Source of the DNA: Cytophagales bacterium
GTDB taxonomy: Bacteria > Bacteroidota > Bacteroidia > Cytophagales > 172606-1
Reading direction: 5' to 3'
Assembly: GCA_030448185.1 (NCBI GenBank)
Contig: JAUJNL010000013.1
Span: 1 to 64,000, forward strand
DNA length: 64,000 nucleotides
Below are positions 44,246-53,615 of the stretch, in pieces. The notes under the pieces were generated by a model, which made no database searches, was not told the origin of the DNA, and was given only the letters and a program-made list of their open reading frames with translations. The first letter of the stretch is position 1. Every line of letters starts with the position of its first letter. A program made the translations under genes and the position numbers.

Positions 44246-45264
44246 TTACTCATTCACTCTTACCGATGATTCCCGCACGACCAACTCAGAGCGGAGGATA
44301 ATGGTGGTTACGTGGATACTGGTTAATCCCGTCAAATAACTGATAAGCGTTTTAGCGGCAATTTCGCCCATTTCGCTTCGGATACTGAATGGTTGTCAGG
44401 TTAGGCTCAACGACCCGGAAACCCGGATCATTATTAAAACCTACTACGGCAATATCTCCCGGAATGGAAAAACCGGCTTTTTTAAAAGCACCCCATACAA
44501 GTAACCGCATAAAAGTCATTGGCTACAAAAATACCATCCGGTATGGGCTTAAGACTTTGCACCATCTCCACCACCTGAGTCCCTGCCTCCTGGCTCAGGT
44601 CGGTCTCTACGACCAGCGACGCTTCATACGGCAGCCCGTGCTCCAGCAGCGCCTGACGGTAACCTTCCAGCCGGTCGGCATAAACGTTTCGCTGAAGACT
44701 ACCCGTTATGTGCATAATCCGGCGGCACCCCTGGCTGATCAGGTGAGCAGCAGCAGCATAACCGGCCTTTTCATTATCAATCACAATACTTACGCATTGT
44801 TTATAGGCCACGACACGGTCAAAAAACAATAGTGGAATGGCCACGAAAAAAAAGGTTCGAAATGGTTTATATCTTCCGTGTCATACGCCAAAGATACCAG
44901 CAGGCCATCTACCCGGCTATTGAACATCGTTCTGGCGTTGGCTATTTCCTTCTTCACCGATTCCAGCGACTGACTGATTAACAGATTATAGGAGGCCTCG
45001 TTAGCTACTTTTTCCATCCCGGCCAGCACCGACGACATAAAACTGCTGTTCAGCCGCGGTACAATTACCCCAATGGTATTGGTTTGCTGCCGTCTCAGAT
45101 TACTGGCAAATGTATTGGCCCGGTAACCCATTTCCCTGGCCGTAGCCATAATCGTGCTCTTGGTATGAGTATTAATGGCCGGATGGTCTTTCAGCGCCCG
45201 GCTAACGGTGGCTGGGGAAATATTGAGTTGTAGCGATATCATAAATGGTAACCTCTTTTTCCAT
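44246..45264 (-). pseudogene. LacI family transcriptional regulator, frameshifted
   Basis: The start at 45264 (MEKEVTIYDI) is joined after a one-base shift to SLQLNISPATVSRALKDHPA, the LacI helix-turn-helix, then MGYRANTFASNLRRQQTNTI, the hinge, and the sugar-binding core (IGVIVPRLNSSFMSSVLAGM, SRVDGLLVSLAYDTED). A shift at about 44870 leads to IPLLFFDRVV, HLISQGCRRIMHITGS and DGIFVANDFYAVTCMG; further shifts at about 44490 and 44370 lead to PGDIAVVGFNNDP, LTTIQYP and LRSELVVRESSVRVNE, stop at 44246. Span 340 codons, normal for LacI. It is located directly behind the SDR-uxuA pair and probably controls it in response to a glucuronate metabolite. Confidence 0.75.
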
Positions 45265-45439
45265 GCTTAAAGATGATAGCTACTGATCAGACCGAAAACG
45301 GACAAATAGATCTTTCTCGCAACCGGTTGCAAATTGTAATTTTATTTTATGATGGCAAGAAGAAAATTACTGAGCCAATATAAAAAATAATCAATGCAAT
45401 CGTTTAAATTATAAAGAAAAATACGGAAATTTAAATTTG

Positions 45440-46225
45440 CATTGATTTACTTATCCTTCGGATGCGGCATCAACGTTTAGTTTACTGCATTAATATCCCT
45501 GAACAAAATGAACCGCTGAGGGTACGGCTTTGCTACGGTTGCTATCAGGATATTGAACCGGACTTTAAAGGTGGATACGCGCGCCAGCATCCGATCCGCT
45601 TTCTTCCGGCCCGGACAAACGGAACCCGCCCCGGATGATTGGGGTGCCATCGGGCCTAGTCTGAGTTAGGCCGGATGTGGATTACCTGGAGCAAGACCAG
45701 ACGTTCGTACTGTAAACGGGTTGCTATTATGGGCCATTCCTGATTGAGCAAACCGTGCTGGGCAGGCGCCCTGATGACGGTTGCCTGTTGCTATCAAGTT
45801 GTTCGGGAAAGGCGGAAGCTTCTCTGGCCCGTCGTAACTACGGTAAAATAGTCCGTAACCTGGCAGAATTTCGCATATTAAGTTCAGCGCCAACTTTCAA
45901 AAATATGTGGACAAAGAAGATCAACTGCCCGATAGATACCTACGAACTGATTGCCCTCCTGGTGCCACATCCGGTGTATATCACCGGGCCGAAGACAAAC
46001 AAGTGGGGCGATCCGAAAGAGAGCTTTTAGCTTGCGTCGCTGCTGAACCCGTATATCAGCTGTTGGGGCAAAAACGGTACCAATCAAATGTCTGCCAGCA
46101 GCCCTGATGGGCAACGTGGCTACCATTACACGGGTAAGCACGAAGAGGTTACCTCGTTTGACTGGAATGACCTGGCACTGGCACGATGACGCTGGAACCC
46201 CATCAGCGTGACCACCAGCAACAAC
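45440..46225 (+). pseudogene. CE15 glucuronoyl esterase remnant, heavily broken
   Basis: Pieces in all three plus frames match glucuronoyl esterases: DIEPDFKGGYA, AFFRPGQTEPAPDDWGAIG, VDYLEQDQ, VAIMGHS (nucleophile Ser) with TGA in the following codon, ASLARRNYGKIVRNL, KYVDKEDQLP, TYELIALLVPHPVYI, KWGDPKES, AAEPVYQLLGQK, and TGKHEEVTSFDWNDL (catalytic His region). These enzymes cut the ester between glucuronic acid of xylan and lignin. More than ten indels in about 790 nt plus a nonsense codon make it much more damaged than most neighbours; the 5' part is missing or unrecognisable. Together with GH67, uxuA and the SDR it marks a glucuronoxylan-use locus. Confidence 0.65.
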
Positions 46226-46264
46226 TGGTTTGACTTCTACCTGCTTTCCATTCAAGGGGCACGA

Positions 46265-47812
46265 TCAGTTTCTGAAAGAAGCTGATTTTGAGCGAAAGAT
46301 CATAGAGATCAGTCCGGCGGTCTTTTTCAGGTTACGGACGCTGCCCGCCAATTGGAGGTCAGTGAGCAGTTCAGATCCACGTCCGCAATCAGAATCATTT
46401 CTATGTGGGCGTAGCCTCTGACCAGACACACCATTCACGGAAAGCAAAATCGCAGGGCGTGACACGGCAAGTCGGCTGTCGAAAATCTTGCATATTATGT
46501 ACTTTGGGCAGGTTGCCTACGCTGCCGGCAACAGCGTAACATTCATTCTCGATGGCCCGGGCCTGGGCGCAGTGCCGCACGCGGGAGTAGCCCATCTGGG
46601 TATCGGTCAGGAAAGGAACAAACAGAATGCCCATCCGCTGCTGGGCAAGCAACCGGCCCCAGTTCCGGAAATTCCACGTCGTAGCAGATCCAGCACCCCG
46701 ATTTTGCCACAATCGGTATCGAATGTCTGCAGTTTGCTGCCGCCTTTCATCCCCCAGGACTTGGCTTCGTCAGGGGTCACGTGCAATTTTTCGTATTGTT
46801 CGTACCGGCCATTGCGCAGACAAACATACCCCACATTGTACAAACCTCCTTCACGCAGGATTGGCATGCTACCGGTTATAATATTGACATTATAATTGAC
46901 TGCCAGCGAGATAAACTTATCCCGGATCACCTCCGTTTGCTCGGCGATCTTCCGGATGGCGGCGGCTTCTGACAGGTGATTGTACTCCGCCATCAGCGGC
47001 GCATTGAAAAATTCGGGAAAGAGAATGAAGTCGCTGCGGTAATCAGAAACGGCGTCCACAAAGTACTCCATTTGTTCGTAGAGTTCTTCAATGGATTTAT
47101 ACAGCCGCATTTGCCATTGCACCAGCCCCAGCCGGATCACCGTTTTCTGGCTATTATTTACCTGAGCGGGGTCGGTGTAGTAAATATTGTCCCACTGCAG
47201 CAGCACCGCTATTTCCCGGGACTGCTCATCGCCGGGCACATATCCTTTCAGTATTTTCTTGACGTGAAAATCATTGGATAACTGGAAAGAAAGGGTAGGA
47301 TCGTAAATATCCTTGCTTTTCACCTTCTGAATATAAGCCTTCGGCGACAGCGTATCGGCGAACTGGTGGTAGTTAGGGATGCGGCCCCCGAAGACAATAG
47401 CCCTCAGGTTCCATTTTTCGCAGAGTTCTTTGCGAGCATCGTACAACCGGCGGCCCAACCGCATTCCCCGGTAATCGGGACGGATAAACAGATCTATGCC
47501 ATACAGCACATCTCCTCCGTCCGGATCATGGGTATCAAAAGTATAATTGCCCGTGACCTCCTGGTACGTATGTCGGTCGGCCAGTTGGTTGTAGTTTACA
47601 ATGATGGATAGCGCACAGCCCACAATCTTTCCATTGACGCTGATCCCCAGCTGGCCTTCCGGAAAAATATCGAGTAACCGCTGAATATGATGCTGTTCCC
47701 AGAGAACTTCCGGCCAGTCACCATACGCTTCTATCATAGACTGCTTCAGGTCGGCATAATCGCGGATGGTAAGATTTCTTAGCTCCGTAATAATTGGGTT
47801 GGTGGTACTCAT
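46265..47812 (-). pseudogene. GNAT acetyltransferase-carbon/nitrogen hydrolase fusion, frameshifted in the 3' half
   Basis: The start is at 47812. The N-terminal ~215 residues are a GNAT domain (YGIDLFIRPDYRGMRLGRRL with the acetyl-CoA loop). From about 230 follows a nitrilase/omega-amidase-type domain: IRLGLVQWQMRLYKSIEELY, FILFPEFF (catalytic Glu), YEKLHVTPDE (catalytic Lys), and, after an extra G near 46690, IGVLICYDVEFPELGRLLAQ (catalytic Cys). Then ILFVPFLTDTQMGYSRVRHC and ARAIENECYAVAGSVGNLP follow in another frame, and EMILIADVDLN and LLTDLQLAGSVRNL near the end. The exact stop is unsure (46203 to 46265, depending on the frame). Fusions of this kind are common in Bacteroidota; the substrate is unknown. 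About 516 codons. Confidence 0.8.
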
Positions 47813-48058
47813 GATTGTGATTTAATCCGTATGTATTGCAGCAATGTTAAGGGAATTTATCCTGATACCCCTGATCCTACTGCCTCTGGGGTGAGATAAC
47901 AATTAATGAGGAGCCTCTCCGCTCTATAACTGTTTGACCCGTGATTTCGTAGCAACAAAAATAATTGCTCCAAAAATTCCATTGACAGCACAGATACCGC
48001 CTTTTTGAAAAGAAGGAGGAAAGACCTTATAACTTAATAAGCAACAGACCAATAAATC

Positions 48059-48823
48059 ATGGATATGATGCCAGTATGGCTGCAAGCGGGATTATGGGGT
48101 TTGCTTGCCGGTTCGGCGCTATTGATGGGGGCGGTCATCGGCTATTTTGCCAACATTTCCCAGCGGGTAATTGCCGGAATTATGGCCTTCGGAAGCGGCG
48201 TATTAATATCAGCCCTCTCTTTTGAATTGGTGGAGGAAGCTTACCGGCAGGGCGGGTTTGACTCCACAGCAATTGGTTTTTTCTCAGGAGCTATTATTTA
48301 TTCAGCAGCAAACTGGCTCCTTTCACATAAGGGCGCCAAACACCGGAAGCGTTCTTATGACGTACAGCCTTCCGAAGAAGCGCACGAAGGCAGCGGTATG
48401 GCCCTGGCAATGGGGGCGTTGATAGACGGTATTCCGGAATCGATAGTTATCGGTGTCGGTATGATCGGCGGCACGGCTGTAAGCTTGGTCACGATTATTG
48501 CGGTGTTCCTATCCAACCTACCCGAAGGCTTATCCAGCGCGGCCGGCATGAAGCAGGCCGGTCGGTCAGCCCGCTATGTATGTGGTTTGTGGGGCGGTAT
48601 TGCCTTAACCTCGGGCATTGCCTCCTTGGCAGGTTATACCCTGTTTGCTGGTTTTTCTCCAGAGATTATTGCGTTTACTACAGCCATTGCAGCCGGAGCC
48701 ATACTGGCTATGTTGGCAGATACCATGATTCCGGAAGCATTTGACAAAGTCCACAACTTTACAGGCCTGATTATGGTAGCTGGGTTTATGACCGCTTATC
48801 TACTCAGTAAACTGGAGGGGTAA
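48059..48823 (+). CDS. ZIP family metal transporter
   Basis: 254 aa, intact, with seven to eight hydrophobic segments. ZIP marks: GLLAGSALLMGAVIGYF in TM1, ISALSFELVEEAYRQGGFDS, then a His-containing cytosolic loop (HKGAKHRKRS), ALAMGALIDGIPESIVIGVG (TM4 with the metal-ligand D/E) and FLSNLPEGLSSAAGMKQAGR (TM5 with N-x-x-E-G), and ADTMIPEAFDKVHNFTGLIM near the end. It probably takes up zinc or another divalent cation across the inner membrane. The start could be the first or the third ATG. No obvious partner; the flanking spaces are about 240 and 160 bp. Confidence 0.92.
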   Translation: MDMMPVWLQAGLWGLLAGSALLMGAVIGYFANISQRVIAGIMAFGSGVLISALSFELVEEAYRQGGFDSTAIGFFSGAIIYSAANWLLSHKGAKHRKRSYDVQPSEEAHEGSGMALAMGALIDGIPESIVIGVGMIGGTAVSLVTIIAVFLSNLPEGLSSAAGMKQAGRSARYVCGLWGGIALTSGIASLAGYTLFAGFSPEIIAFTTAIAAGAILAMLADTMIPEAFDKVHNFTGLIMVAGFMTAYLLSKLEG

Positions 48824-48980
48824 GGTGCCTATAGGCTACCACAATGCTATTCTCCACTATAATGACGTAACTGCTCGAAAAGAGTATCAGGCTCTATCTT
48901 TTTTACTACTACCCAAAAATCATATCCGTCAATTTGAGATTTTGAAGCACTAGCCGCTTTCGTGTAAATTTACGGGAATA

Positions 48981-49166
48981 ATGTTAAATGAAAATTTTGT
49001 GGAGGAAGCATTTTGTCTTCATAAATACATCCAGCAGATAGAAGATAAATTGCCATGGGGCGTAAGCAAAAACTGGACTAATCAAGATTATCAGAAATTA
49101 AGCGAACGTATCTACGCGGCTTGCCATATTGTGATCAGTGTGCTTACGCTGTGGCAGGTAGCTTAA
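48981..49166 (+). pseudogene. 61-residue fragment resembling the N-terminus of a Bacteroidota regulator-like family
   Basis: MLNENFVEEAFCLHKYIQQI leads to WTNQDYQKLSERIYAACHIV then ISVLTL. The pattern DYxxLSxxIYxxTxxxISxxTL-KR is the opening helix-turn-helix-like segment of a large Bacteroidota group of proteins, where it normally continues KRLWGK and several hundred residues. Here the frame ends after WQVA and nothing recognisable follows. Either a small truncated remnant or a gene cut by a frameshift whose remainder is lost. Low certainty. Confidence 0.4.
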
Positions 49167-49297
49167 TTATGCTTGGTTAGCTTAAAGTCGGAAAGCTATC
49201 GTAAAACTTAACAGCTGGTTTATTTTGAGACCAGCTCTGAAATAGTTTGGCAAACCTTACCTCACTAGGCAGACTAAACCGGAAAGGCTACTTTATA

Positions 49298-49385
49298 CTA
49301 AGTGTCTATCCGAAAAACCAGTTCAAGTTATTCATTTTGAGATAGTTAATGTGCGAAATAAGGTATTTTTCGGATAGGCACTAAG
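49298..49385. mobile_element. 88-bp MITE-like element with inverted ends
   Basis: The ends CTAAGTGTCTATCCGAAAAA (49298) and the reverse complement of ATTTTTCGGATAGGCACTAAG (49365-49385) match except for one to three positions; the 45-bp centre is AT-rich and non-coding. Size and ends suggest a non-autonomous transposon derivative. No parent transposase is in the window. Confidence 0.5.
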
Positions 49386-49590
49386 GGTGCGTAAACAGCT
49401 GATTTATCAGTATGAAAGGCTTGAGATAGCTATTATCCATCGTATTTTCCTGACTGGTAACCCCATTAAGAACTAAATAAATGTTTGCTTTAGCCACTAA
49501 ACTCACATTACCAATCAAGCTTCTACCCTGAAAACTTATTTACCTATAGCTTCAAAATAAGTATCAAATAATAAGCTAAAATGTGATTCT

Positions 49591-50175
49591 ATGTATACGT
49601 ATAAAATCTACCTGGCGTTTCTGTTGTTACTATTGCCCTCACTGAAGGTATCGGCCCAGCGAACCATTATTCAAGCAGACTACTTTCTTCAATTACATAA
49701 AACATATCAACCAGACGCTTTACTAACTGATGACTCTCTGAAATCAAATCTCATCAATCAGGTAGTTGCCATTAATGTTGAAGCTCCCCTTCAACTTAAA
49801 TCAGTCACGGTGGACTATAGCCTTGATCAGGTTCGTTGGTATTTGCAGGAGTCGCTGCCAATAAACTATGTGGCTAATAAGCAAAATGAGCAAGGTATCT
49901 TTACTTTCCCGCTTTCCGGGGAAAAAATAAACTATTTGCAACAGGGCCAACAAGTGTTTATACGCTTAACGTTCTTCAACACGCAGGGTTTGTTTTGTGA
50001 AGAGATCATTCAACGAGGCGTTCGGATGCAACCAACAGAATCTAACCGAGACTATTCCTTAGGGAAAGGACTACTAAGTTGGTTCAAGAAAAAGCAACCG
50101 GAGACTAAGATAGTTGCCAGAGAAGCCCTAAAGAGTAGTGCCGAACCAATAGGCGTAACTCGCACTGCTAATTAA
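49591..50175 (+). CDS. Secreted protein of unknown function
   Basis: 194 aa, intact. Signal peptide MYTYKIYLAFLLLLLPSLKV with cleavage after SAQ (about residue 22). The mature protein has a beta-rich Ig/fibronectin-like character (VVAINVEAPLQLKSVTVDYS, VRWYLQESLPINYVAN, QGQQVFIRLTFFNTQGLFCE) and a basic C-terminal tail (LLSWFKKKQPETK). One cysteine. I do not recognise the family. It stands alone between two MITE-like elements, with tandem hairpins downstream, and probably acts in the periplasm or outside the cell. Confidence 0.65.
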   Translation: MYTYKIYLAFLLLLLPSLKVSAQRTIIQADYFLQLHKTYQPDALLTDDSLKSNLINQVVAINVEAPLQLKSVTVDYSLDQVRWYLQESLPINYVANKQNEQGIFTFPLSGEKINYLQQGQQVFIRLTFFNTQGLFCEEIIQRGVRMQPTESNRDYSLGKGLLSWFKKKQPETKIVAREALKSSAEPIGVTRTAN

Positions 50176-50236
50176 TAAGCCAAAAGTATACTTGTACGCT
50201 GCTAGCACAAGCAGTATACATAAGCTGAACGAGGAA

Positions 50237-50345
50237 ATCCGGCATGCTTTAACCACCTGCCGGATCTACCACTTAAAAAAAACCAGTAGTGCCGGAATGG
50301 TAAGCCAACGACGAGGCTATCTTTCCGGCACTACTGGTTTTTTTT
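50237..50345. terminator. Two tandem hairpins, the second a 23-bp perfect stem
   Basis: ATCCGGCA (50237-50244) pairs with TGCCGGAT (50258-50265). Next, arms 50275-50297 and 50323-50345 are perfect complements over 23 bp (core CCAGTAGTGCCGGAA) with A8/T8 tracts and a 25-base loop. It is positioned after the secreted-protein gene and works in either direction. Confidence 0.82.
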
Positions 50346-50401
50346 CCTTAGTGCCTGCCGCTTTATGCTCTTAGCAGCAAGGTCAGTCTATGCTAAAAGG
50401 C

Positions 50402-50500
50402 TTAGTGGTACTGCTTGTACTTCCCGAGGGCAGCAATAAGGGTATCTTTCTCCTGGTCAGTGACCAGCTCAATGATCATATATTTTTCGGGTTCTTCCAT
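50402..50500 (-). CDS. Possible 32-residue small protein
   Basis: The minus strand from ATG 50500 reads MEEPEKYMIIELVTDQEKDT then LIAALGKYKQYH and stop at 50402. The frame is open upstream without another ATG for about 70 bp (ITRYK just before the start). Composition and helix-like heptads look protein-like, but length and lack of a clear RBS keep this uncertain. It could be the C-terminal tail of a decayed gene. Confidence 0.3.
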   Translation of the reverse strand: MEEPEKYMIIELVTDQEKDTLIAALGKYKQYH

Positions 50501-50610
50501 CTTATACCGCGTAATAAAAATAAGGTGTTCACTACTGTATAAATTATACTGCAAATAAGAGGACTCTTTTAATTAATGAACATTTCCATCCCGATTACCA
50601 TACAACTTGT

Positions 50611-50719
50611 GTTTAAGTACCTGTACCTAATGGAATATAAAATGCATATGAATTAATCCGTTGATTGTTAGATGCTTATAACTATTCATTTTATATAGCA
50701 AATAGTACAGGCACTTAAC
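50611..50719. mobile_element. 109-bp MITE-like element with imperfect inverted ends
   Basis: The left end GTTTAAGTACCTGTAC (50611) and the reverse complement of GTACAGGCACTTAAC (50705-50719) pair, and the similarity extends inward through TATAAAATG on both sides, about 37 bp per arm. Non-coding centre. It is distinct in sequence from the element at 49298 and close to it. Confidence 0.5.
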
Positions 50720-51052
50720 TGTCGTTAAGCCAAAAAATATAAAACTTACCTTCAGCCAGTAAACTGACTAATTATTGTAATCAAGTTATCCTACCTGTCC
50801 AGTTTTGGGGGAGTACTATAGTGATTTATCTAACTGAAGCAGCATTGTATGTTTAGGATAAAAAAATGGTAGGTTACCATACGCTTCATTTGTAGCCCGA
50901 ATATCCTTGCCTGCTCAAATAAAGAAGATAATGCCTCACTAACTTCTGGCTATCAAGTGTGCAATAAAAGATGTCCAATTCGTCCTGTTTATTTTACAAT
51001 TGCCCAATTTAGTTTTTCTTGCAAAGAAAATCCTCAAAAAATAAACTGGATA

Positions 51053-52939
51053 ATGAAAACAAACGCTCTCTTCCTTACCCTTATTCTATTACTGCTCCTG
51101 AATAGTATACCCGTTAGCGGACAGGCTGGTCTGGCAGGAAAACTAGCTACGCTTCCTGCTCACCCGCGCCTGTTGCTTTTGCAGGGAGAGGAAATTAGTA
51201 TGCGAAAAGCAATTGAGGCCGATCCGATCCGAAACAAGGTTCACCGGGCTATAGTAGAGGAATGTGATAAGCTAATAGATAAGGCTCCGGTTGAAAGGAT
51301 TCAGATTGGCCGGCGACTGCTGGACAAATCCCGCGAATGCTTGCGCCGGGTATTTTATCTTTCGTATGCCTACCGGGTTTCGGGACAGGAAAAATACCTA
51401 AAAAGAGCCGAAAAAGAATTGCTGGCAGGGGCTGACTTCAGTGACTGGAATCCTTCGCACTTTCTGGATGTGGCCGAAATGACCATGGCCGTAGCGATTG
51501 GCTACGACTGGCTTCACACTGCCTTACCCGAGGCTTCTAAGGTAAAAATAAGAGCGGCCATCCTGAAAAAAGGCATTGAGCCTTCAATGGATGCAAAATA
51601 CAACAGTTGGCTTAAGGCTTCCCATAACTGGAATCAGGTTTGCAATGCCGGCATGACCTACGGTGCCATCGCTATTTATGAGGACCATCCGGAACTAGCC
51701 CGGCAGATTATTACCCGTAGTATGGAAACTATTACGCTACCCATGGAAGATTATAATCCGGATGGGGCTTATCCCGAAGGATATGGTTACTGGGGATACG
51801 GCACCAGCTTTCACGTGATGTTCAACAGTGCCATTGAGAAACTGCTGGGCAAAGACTCTGGCTTACCCCAAAATGCAGGATTCCTGAAAACAGCAAGCTA
51901 TCTGCTGCATATGACGGGTCCCTCGGGAGATTGCTTTAACTACTCTGATTCCGGATTGAAAGGCGACTTACAGCCTGCTATGTTCTGGTTTGCCCAGAAA
52001 CTGGGAGATCCTTCTCTGCTTTGGGTAGAACGGGGCCGTTTGACTGAAGAAGAGGCTACTGCCCATACCCGCGACCGGCTGCTGCCTGCTATGCTGATCT
52101 GGAGTCAGGGAATAAATATGGCAGCCATCACCCAGCCTAAAGCTAAAAGTTGGGTAGGAGCCGGCAAGAACCCCGTGGCACTTATGCGCACTTCCTGGAC
52201 TGACCCGAATGCCATCTATGTGGGCTTCAAAGGCGGTTCGCCCTCTGTCAATCACGGCCATATGGATGTAGGCTCTTTTATTATGGAGGCCAGCGGGGTA
52301 AGATGGGCTATGGATTTTGGGGTGCAAAGCTACGAGTCGCTTGAATCCAAAGGAGTGAAATTATGGGGTAAAGAACAGGATTCCCAACGCTGGGAAATTT
52401 TTAGGTATCATAATTTATCGCACAATACATTAACTGTAAATAATGGACTGCAGCGGGTGGAAGGCTATGCTCCCATCACCCGTCATGCCGATAATCCTGC
52501 ATTTACGTATGCTACGACTGATCTATCAGCAGTATATAAGGGACAACTTACCAAGGCCAATCGGGGCGTGGCCATTGCCGATGGGCAATATGTAGTGGTC
52601 AGGGACGAGGTGGAAACTTCAGCCGAATGCACCATTCGCTGGACTATGGTAACGGCAGCAGACGTCAAAATAACGAGTGCAAACCAGGTTGAATTAACTA
52701 AGGATGGTAAGAAACTCCGGTTGAAAGTACAACACCCGGCTCAGGTAGTGATGAAAACTTGGCCAACCGACCCTCCCCATGCCTACGATGCCCCCAACCC
52801 AGGCACTACGCTGGTAGGATTTGAGGTAAAGATGCCCCAAAATTCAAAAGGTGAAATTACGGTACTACTCATCCCGGAAGGAGCCGAATCGAAAGCTGCT
52901 TCCAGGAAAATCGCCCCCTTGGCAAACTGGCCTAAATAA
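51053..52939 (+). CDS. Heparinase II/III-like secreted polysaccharide lyase-type protein
   Basis: 628 aa, intact. The start at 51053 is chosen (over an upstream in-frame ATG at 50957) because it begins a signal peptide MKTNALFLTLILLLLLNSIP...SGQ. An alpha/alpha-toroid region (about 70-380) contains LKRAEKELLAGADFSDWNPS, DVAEMTMAVAIGYDWLHTAL, ASHNWNQVCNAGMTYGAIAI and GAYPEGYGYWGYGTSFHVMF; the C-terminal beta-sandwich (about 385-625) contains GGSPSVNHGHMDVGSFIMEA, with the metal/catalytic His segment, and NNGLQRVEGYAPI. This architecture fits heparinase II/III and related lyases; the exact glycan is unknown. A clean monocistronic unit with a long hairpin behind it. Confidence 0.85.
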   Translation: MKTNALFLTLILLLLLNSIPVSGQAGLAGKLATLPAHPRLLLLQGEEISMRKAIEADPIRNKVHRAIVEECDKLIDKAPVERIQIGRRLLDKSRECLRRVFYLSYAYRVSGQEKYLKRAEKELLAGADFSDWNPSHFLDVAEMTMAVAIGYDWLHTALPEASKVKIRAAILKKGIEPSMDAKYNSWLKASHNWNQVCNAGMTYGAIAIYEDHPELARQIITRSMETITLPMEDYNPDGAYPEGYGYWGYGTSFHVMFNSAIEKLLGKDSGLPQNAGFLKTASYLLHMTGPSGDCFNYSDSGLKGDLQPAMFWFAQKLGDPSLLWVERGRLTEEEATAHTRDRLLPAMLIWSQGINMAAITQPKAKSWVGAGKNPVALMRTSWTDPNAIYVGFKGGSPSVNHGHMDVGSFIMEASGVRWAMDFGVQSYESLESKGVKLWGKEQDSQRWEIFRYHNLSHNTLTVNNGLQRVEGYAPITRHADNPAFTYATTDLSAVYKGQLTKANRGVAIADGQYVVVRDEVETSAECTIRWTMVTAADVKITSANQVELTKDGKKLRLKVQHPAQVVMKTWPTDPPHAYDAPNPGTTLVGFEVKMPQNSKGEITVLLIPEGAESKAASRKIAPLANWPK

Positions 52940-52996
52940 GTATGGGTTTACCCGGTTGCCAGGATAGCCAGTAGTATACTTCACTCAACACTATCC

Positions 52997-53080
52997 TTTT
53001 CTGGTTATTCCGGTAGGGAACTCCAGGTTTAAGCCCTTAAAAGTTTATACCCCAGGTTTTCTACCGGAATAACCAGAAAA
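52997..53080. terminator. Long-stem hairpin after the heparinase-like gene
   Basis: TTTTCTGGTTATTCCGGTAG (52997-53016) pairs perfectly with CTACCGGAATAACCAGAAAA (53061-53080), 20 bp, with a 44-base loop that itself holds CCTGG-type pairing. T/A tracts lie at both ends of the stem. Probably a bidirectional terminator. Confidence 0.7.
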
Positions 53081-53277
53081 TGTCTCATTATTTTATTAAT
53101 TCGCTTATTAAACCTATATTTTTTATTAGAAATCCCATAACCTTTCATTTATTGGTACGTTGTAAACCAATACCAATATTTTGGTACGTATTTAACGTGT
53201 TACCAATCGGATTTTATTTTTTATCCAGAATCTGATTGGTAAGCTGATCCTGTATTTGTTAACTAAATGAAAAAGCT

Positions 53278-53592
53278 ATGCTGCTGCGCATTGAAAAAAA
53301 AGTTAACTGCAATGGGAAAGCATTACGTTTCAGACAATTAAGTACCCAGGAAAAGTCCCGCGTTTTTTTTCATCTTTCGGTAATTCTAAGCCGCCTGGCT
53401 ACTGTTAAATGCCTGTATCATCCCTGTGATTCCATCAGTGTTACACTGACCCTGAAGAATGACAAAATTCAGTCAACGATTCAGGTCTGTTGCAATTGTT
53501 TTACCCCTATTATCACTTACATCCTTCATGACAGTTCCATTGATTTCCATCCGGAACCCCGACAGCAATGTCATTTTCACCAGTATAATTAA
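53278..53592 (+). CDS. Small Cys-rich protein of unknown family, tandem copy 1
   Basis: 104 aa. Features: CNGKALRFRQLSTQEKSRVF near the start, KCLYHPCDS in the middle, then TIQVCCNCFTPII. It aligns along its length with the next gene: both have C-x-G, F-x-x-LS, K-x-RV, LS-x-L, C-x-YHP, a T-rich strand and CC-x-x-F. No signal peptide. The conserved Cys/His residues could bind a metal. The region upstream has AT-rich repeated ACCAAT motifs (53160-53245). I do not recognise the family. Confidence 0.6.
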   Translation: MLLRIEKKVNCNGKALRFRQLSTQEKSRVFFHLSVILSRLATVKCLYHPCDSISVTLTLKNDKIQSTIQVCCNCFTPIITYILHDSSIDFHPEPRQQCHFHQYN

Positions 53593-53615
53593 TGGTATAG
53601 CTAATCTGCATTTTT

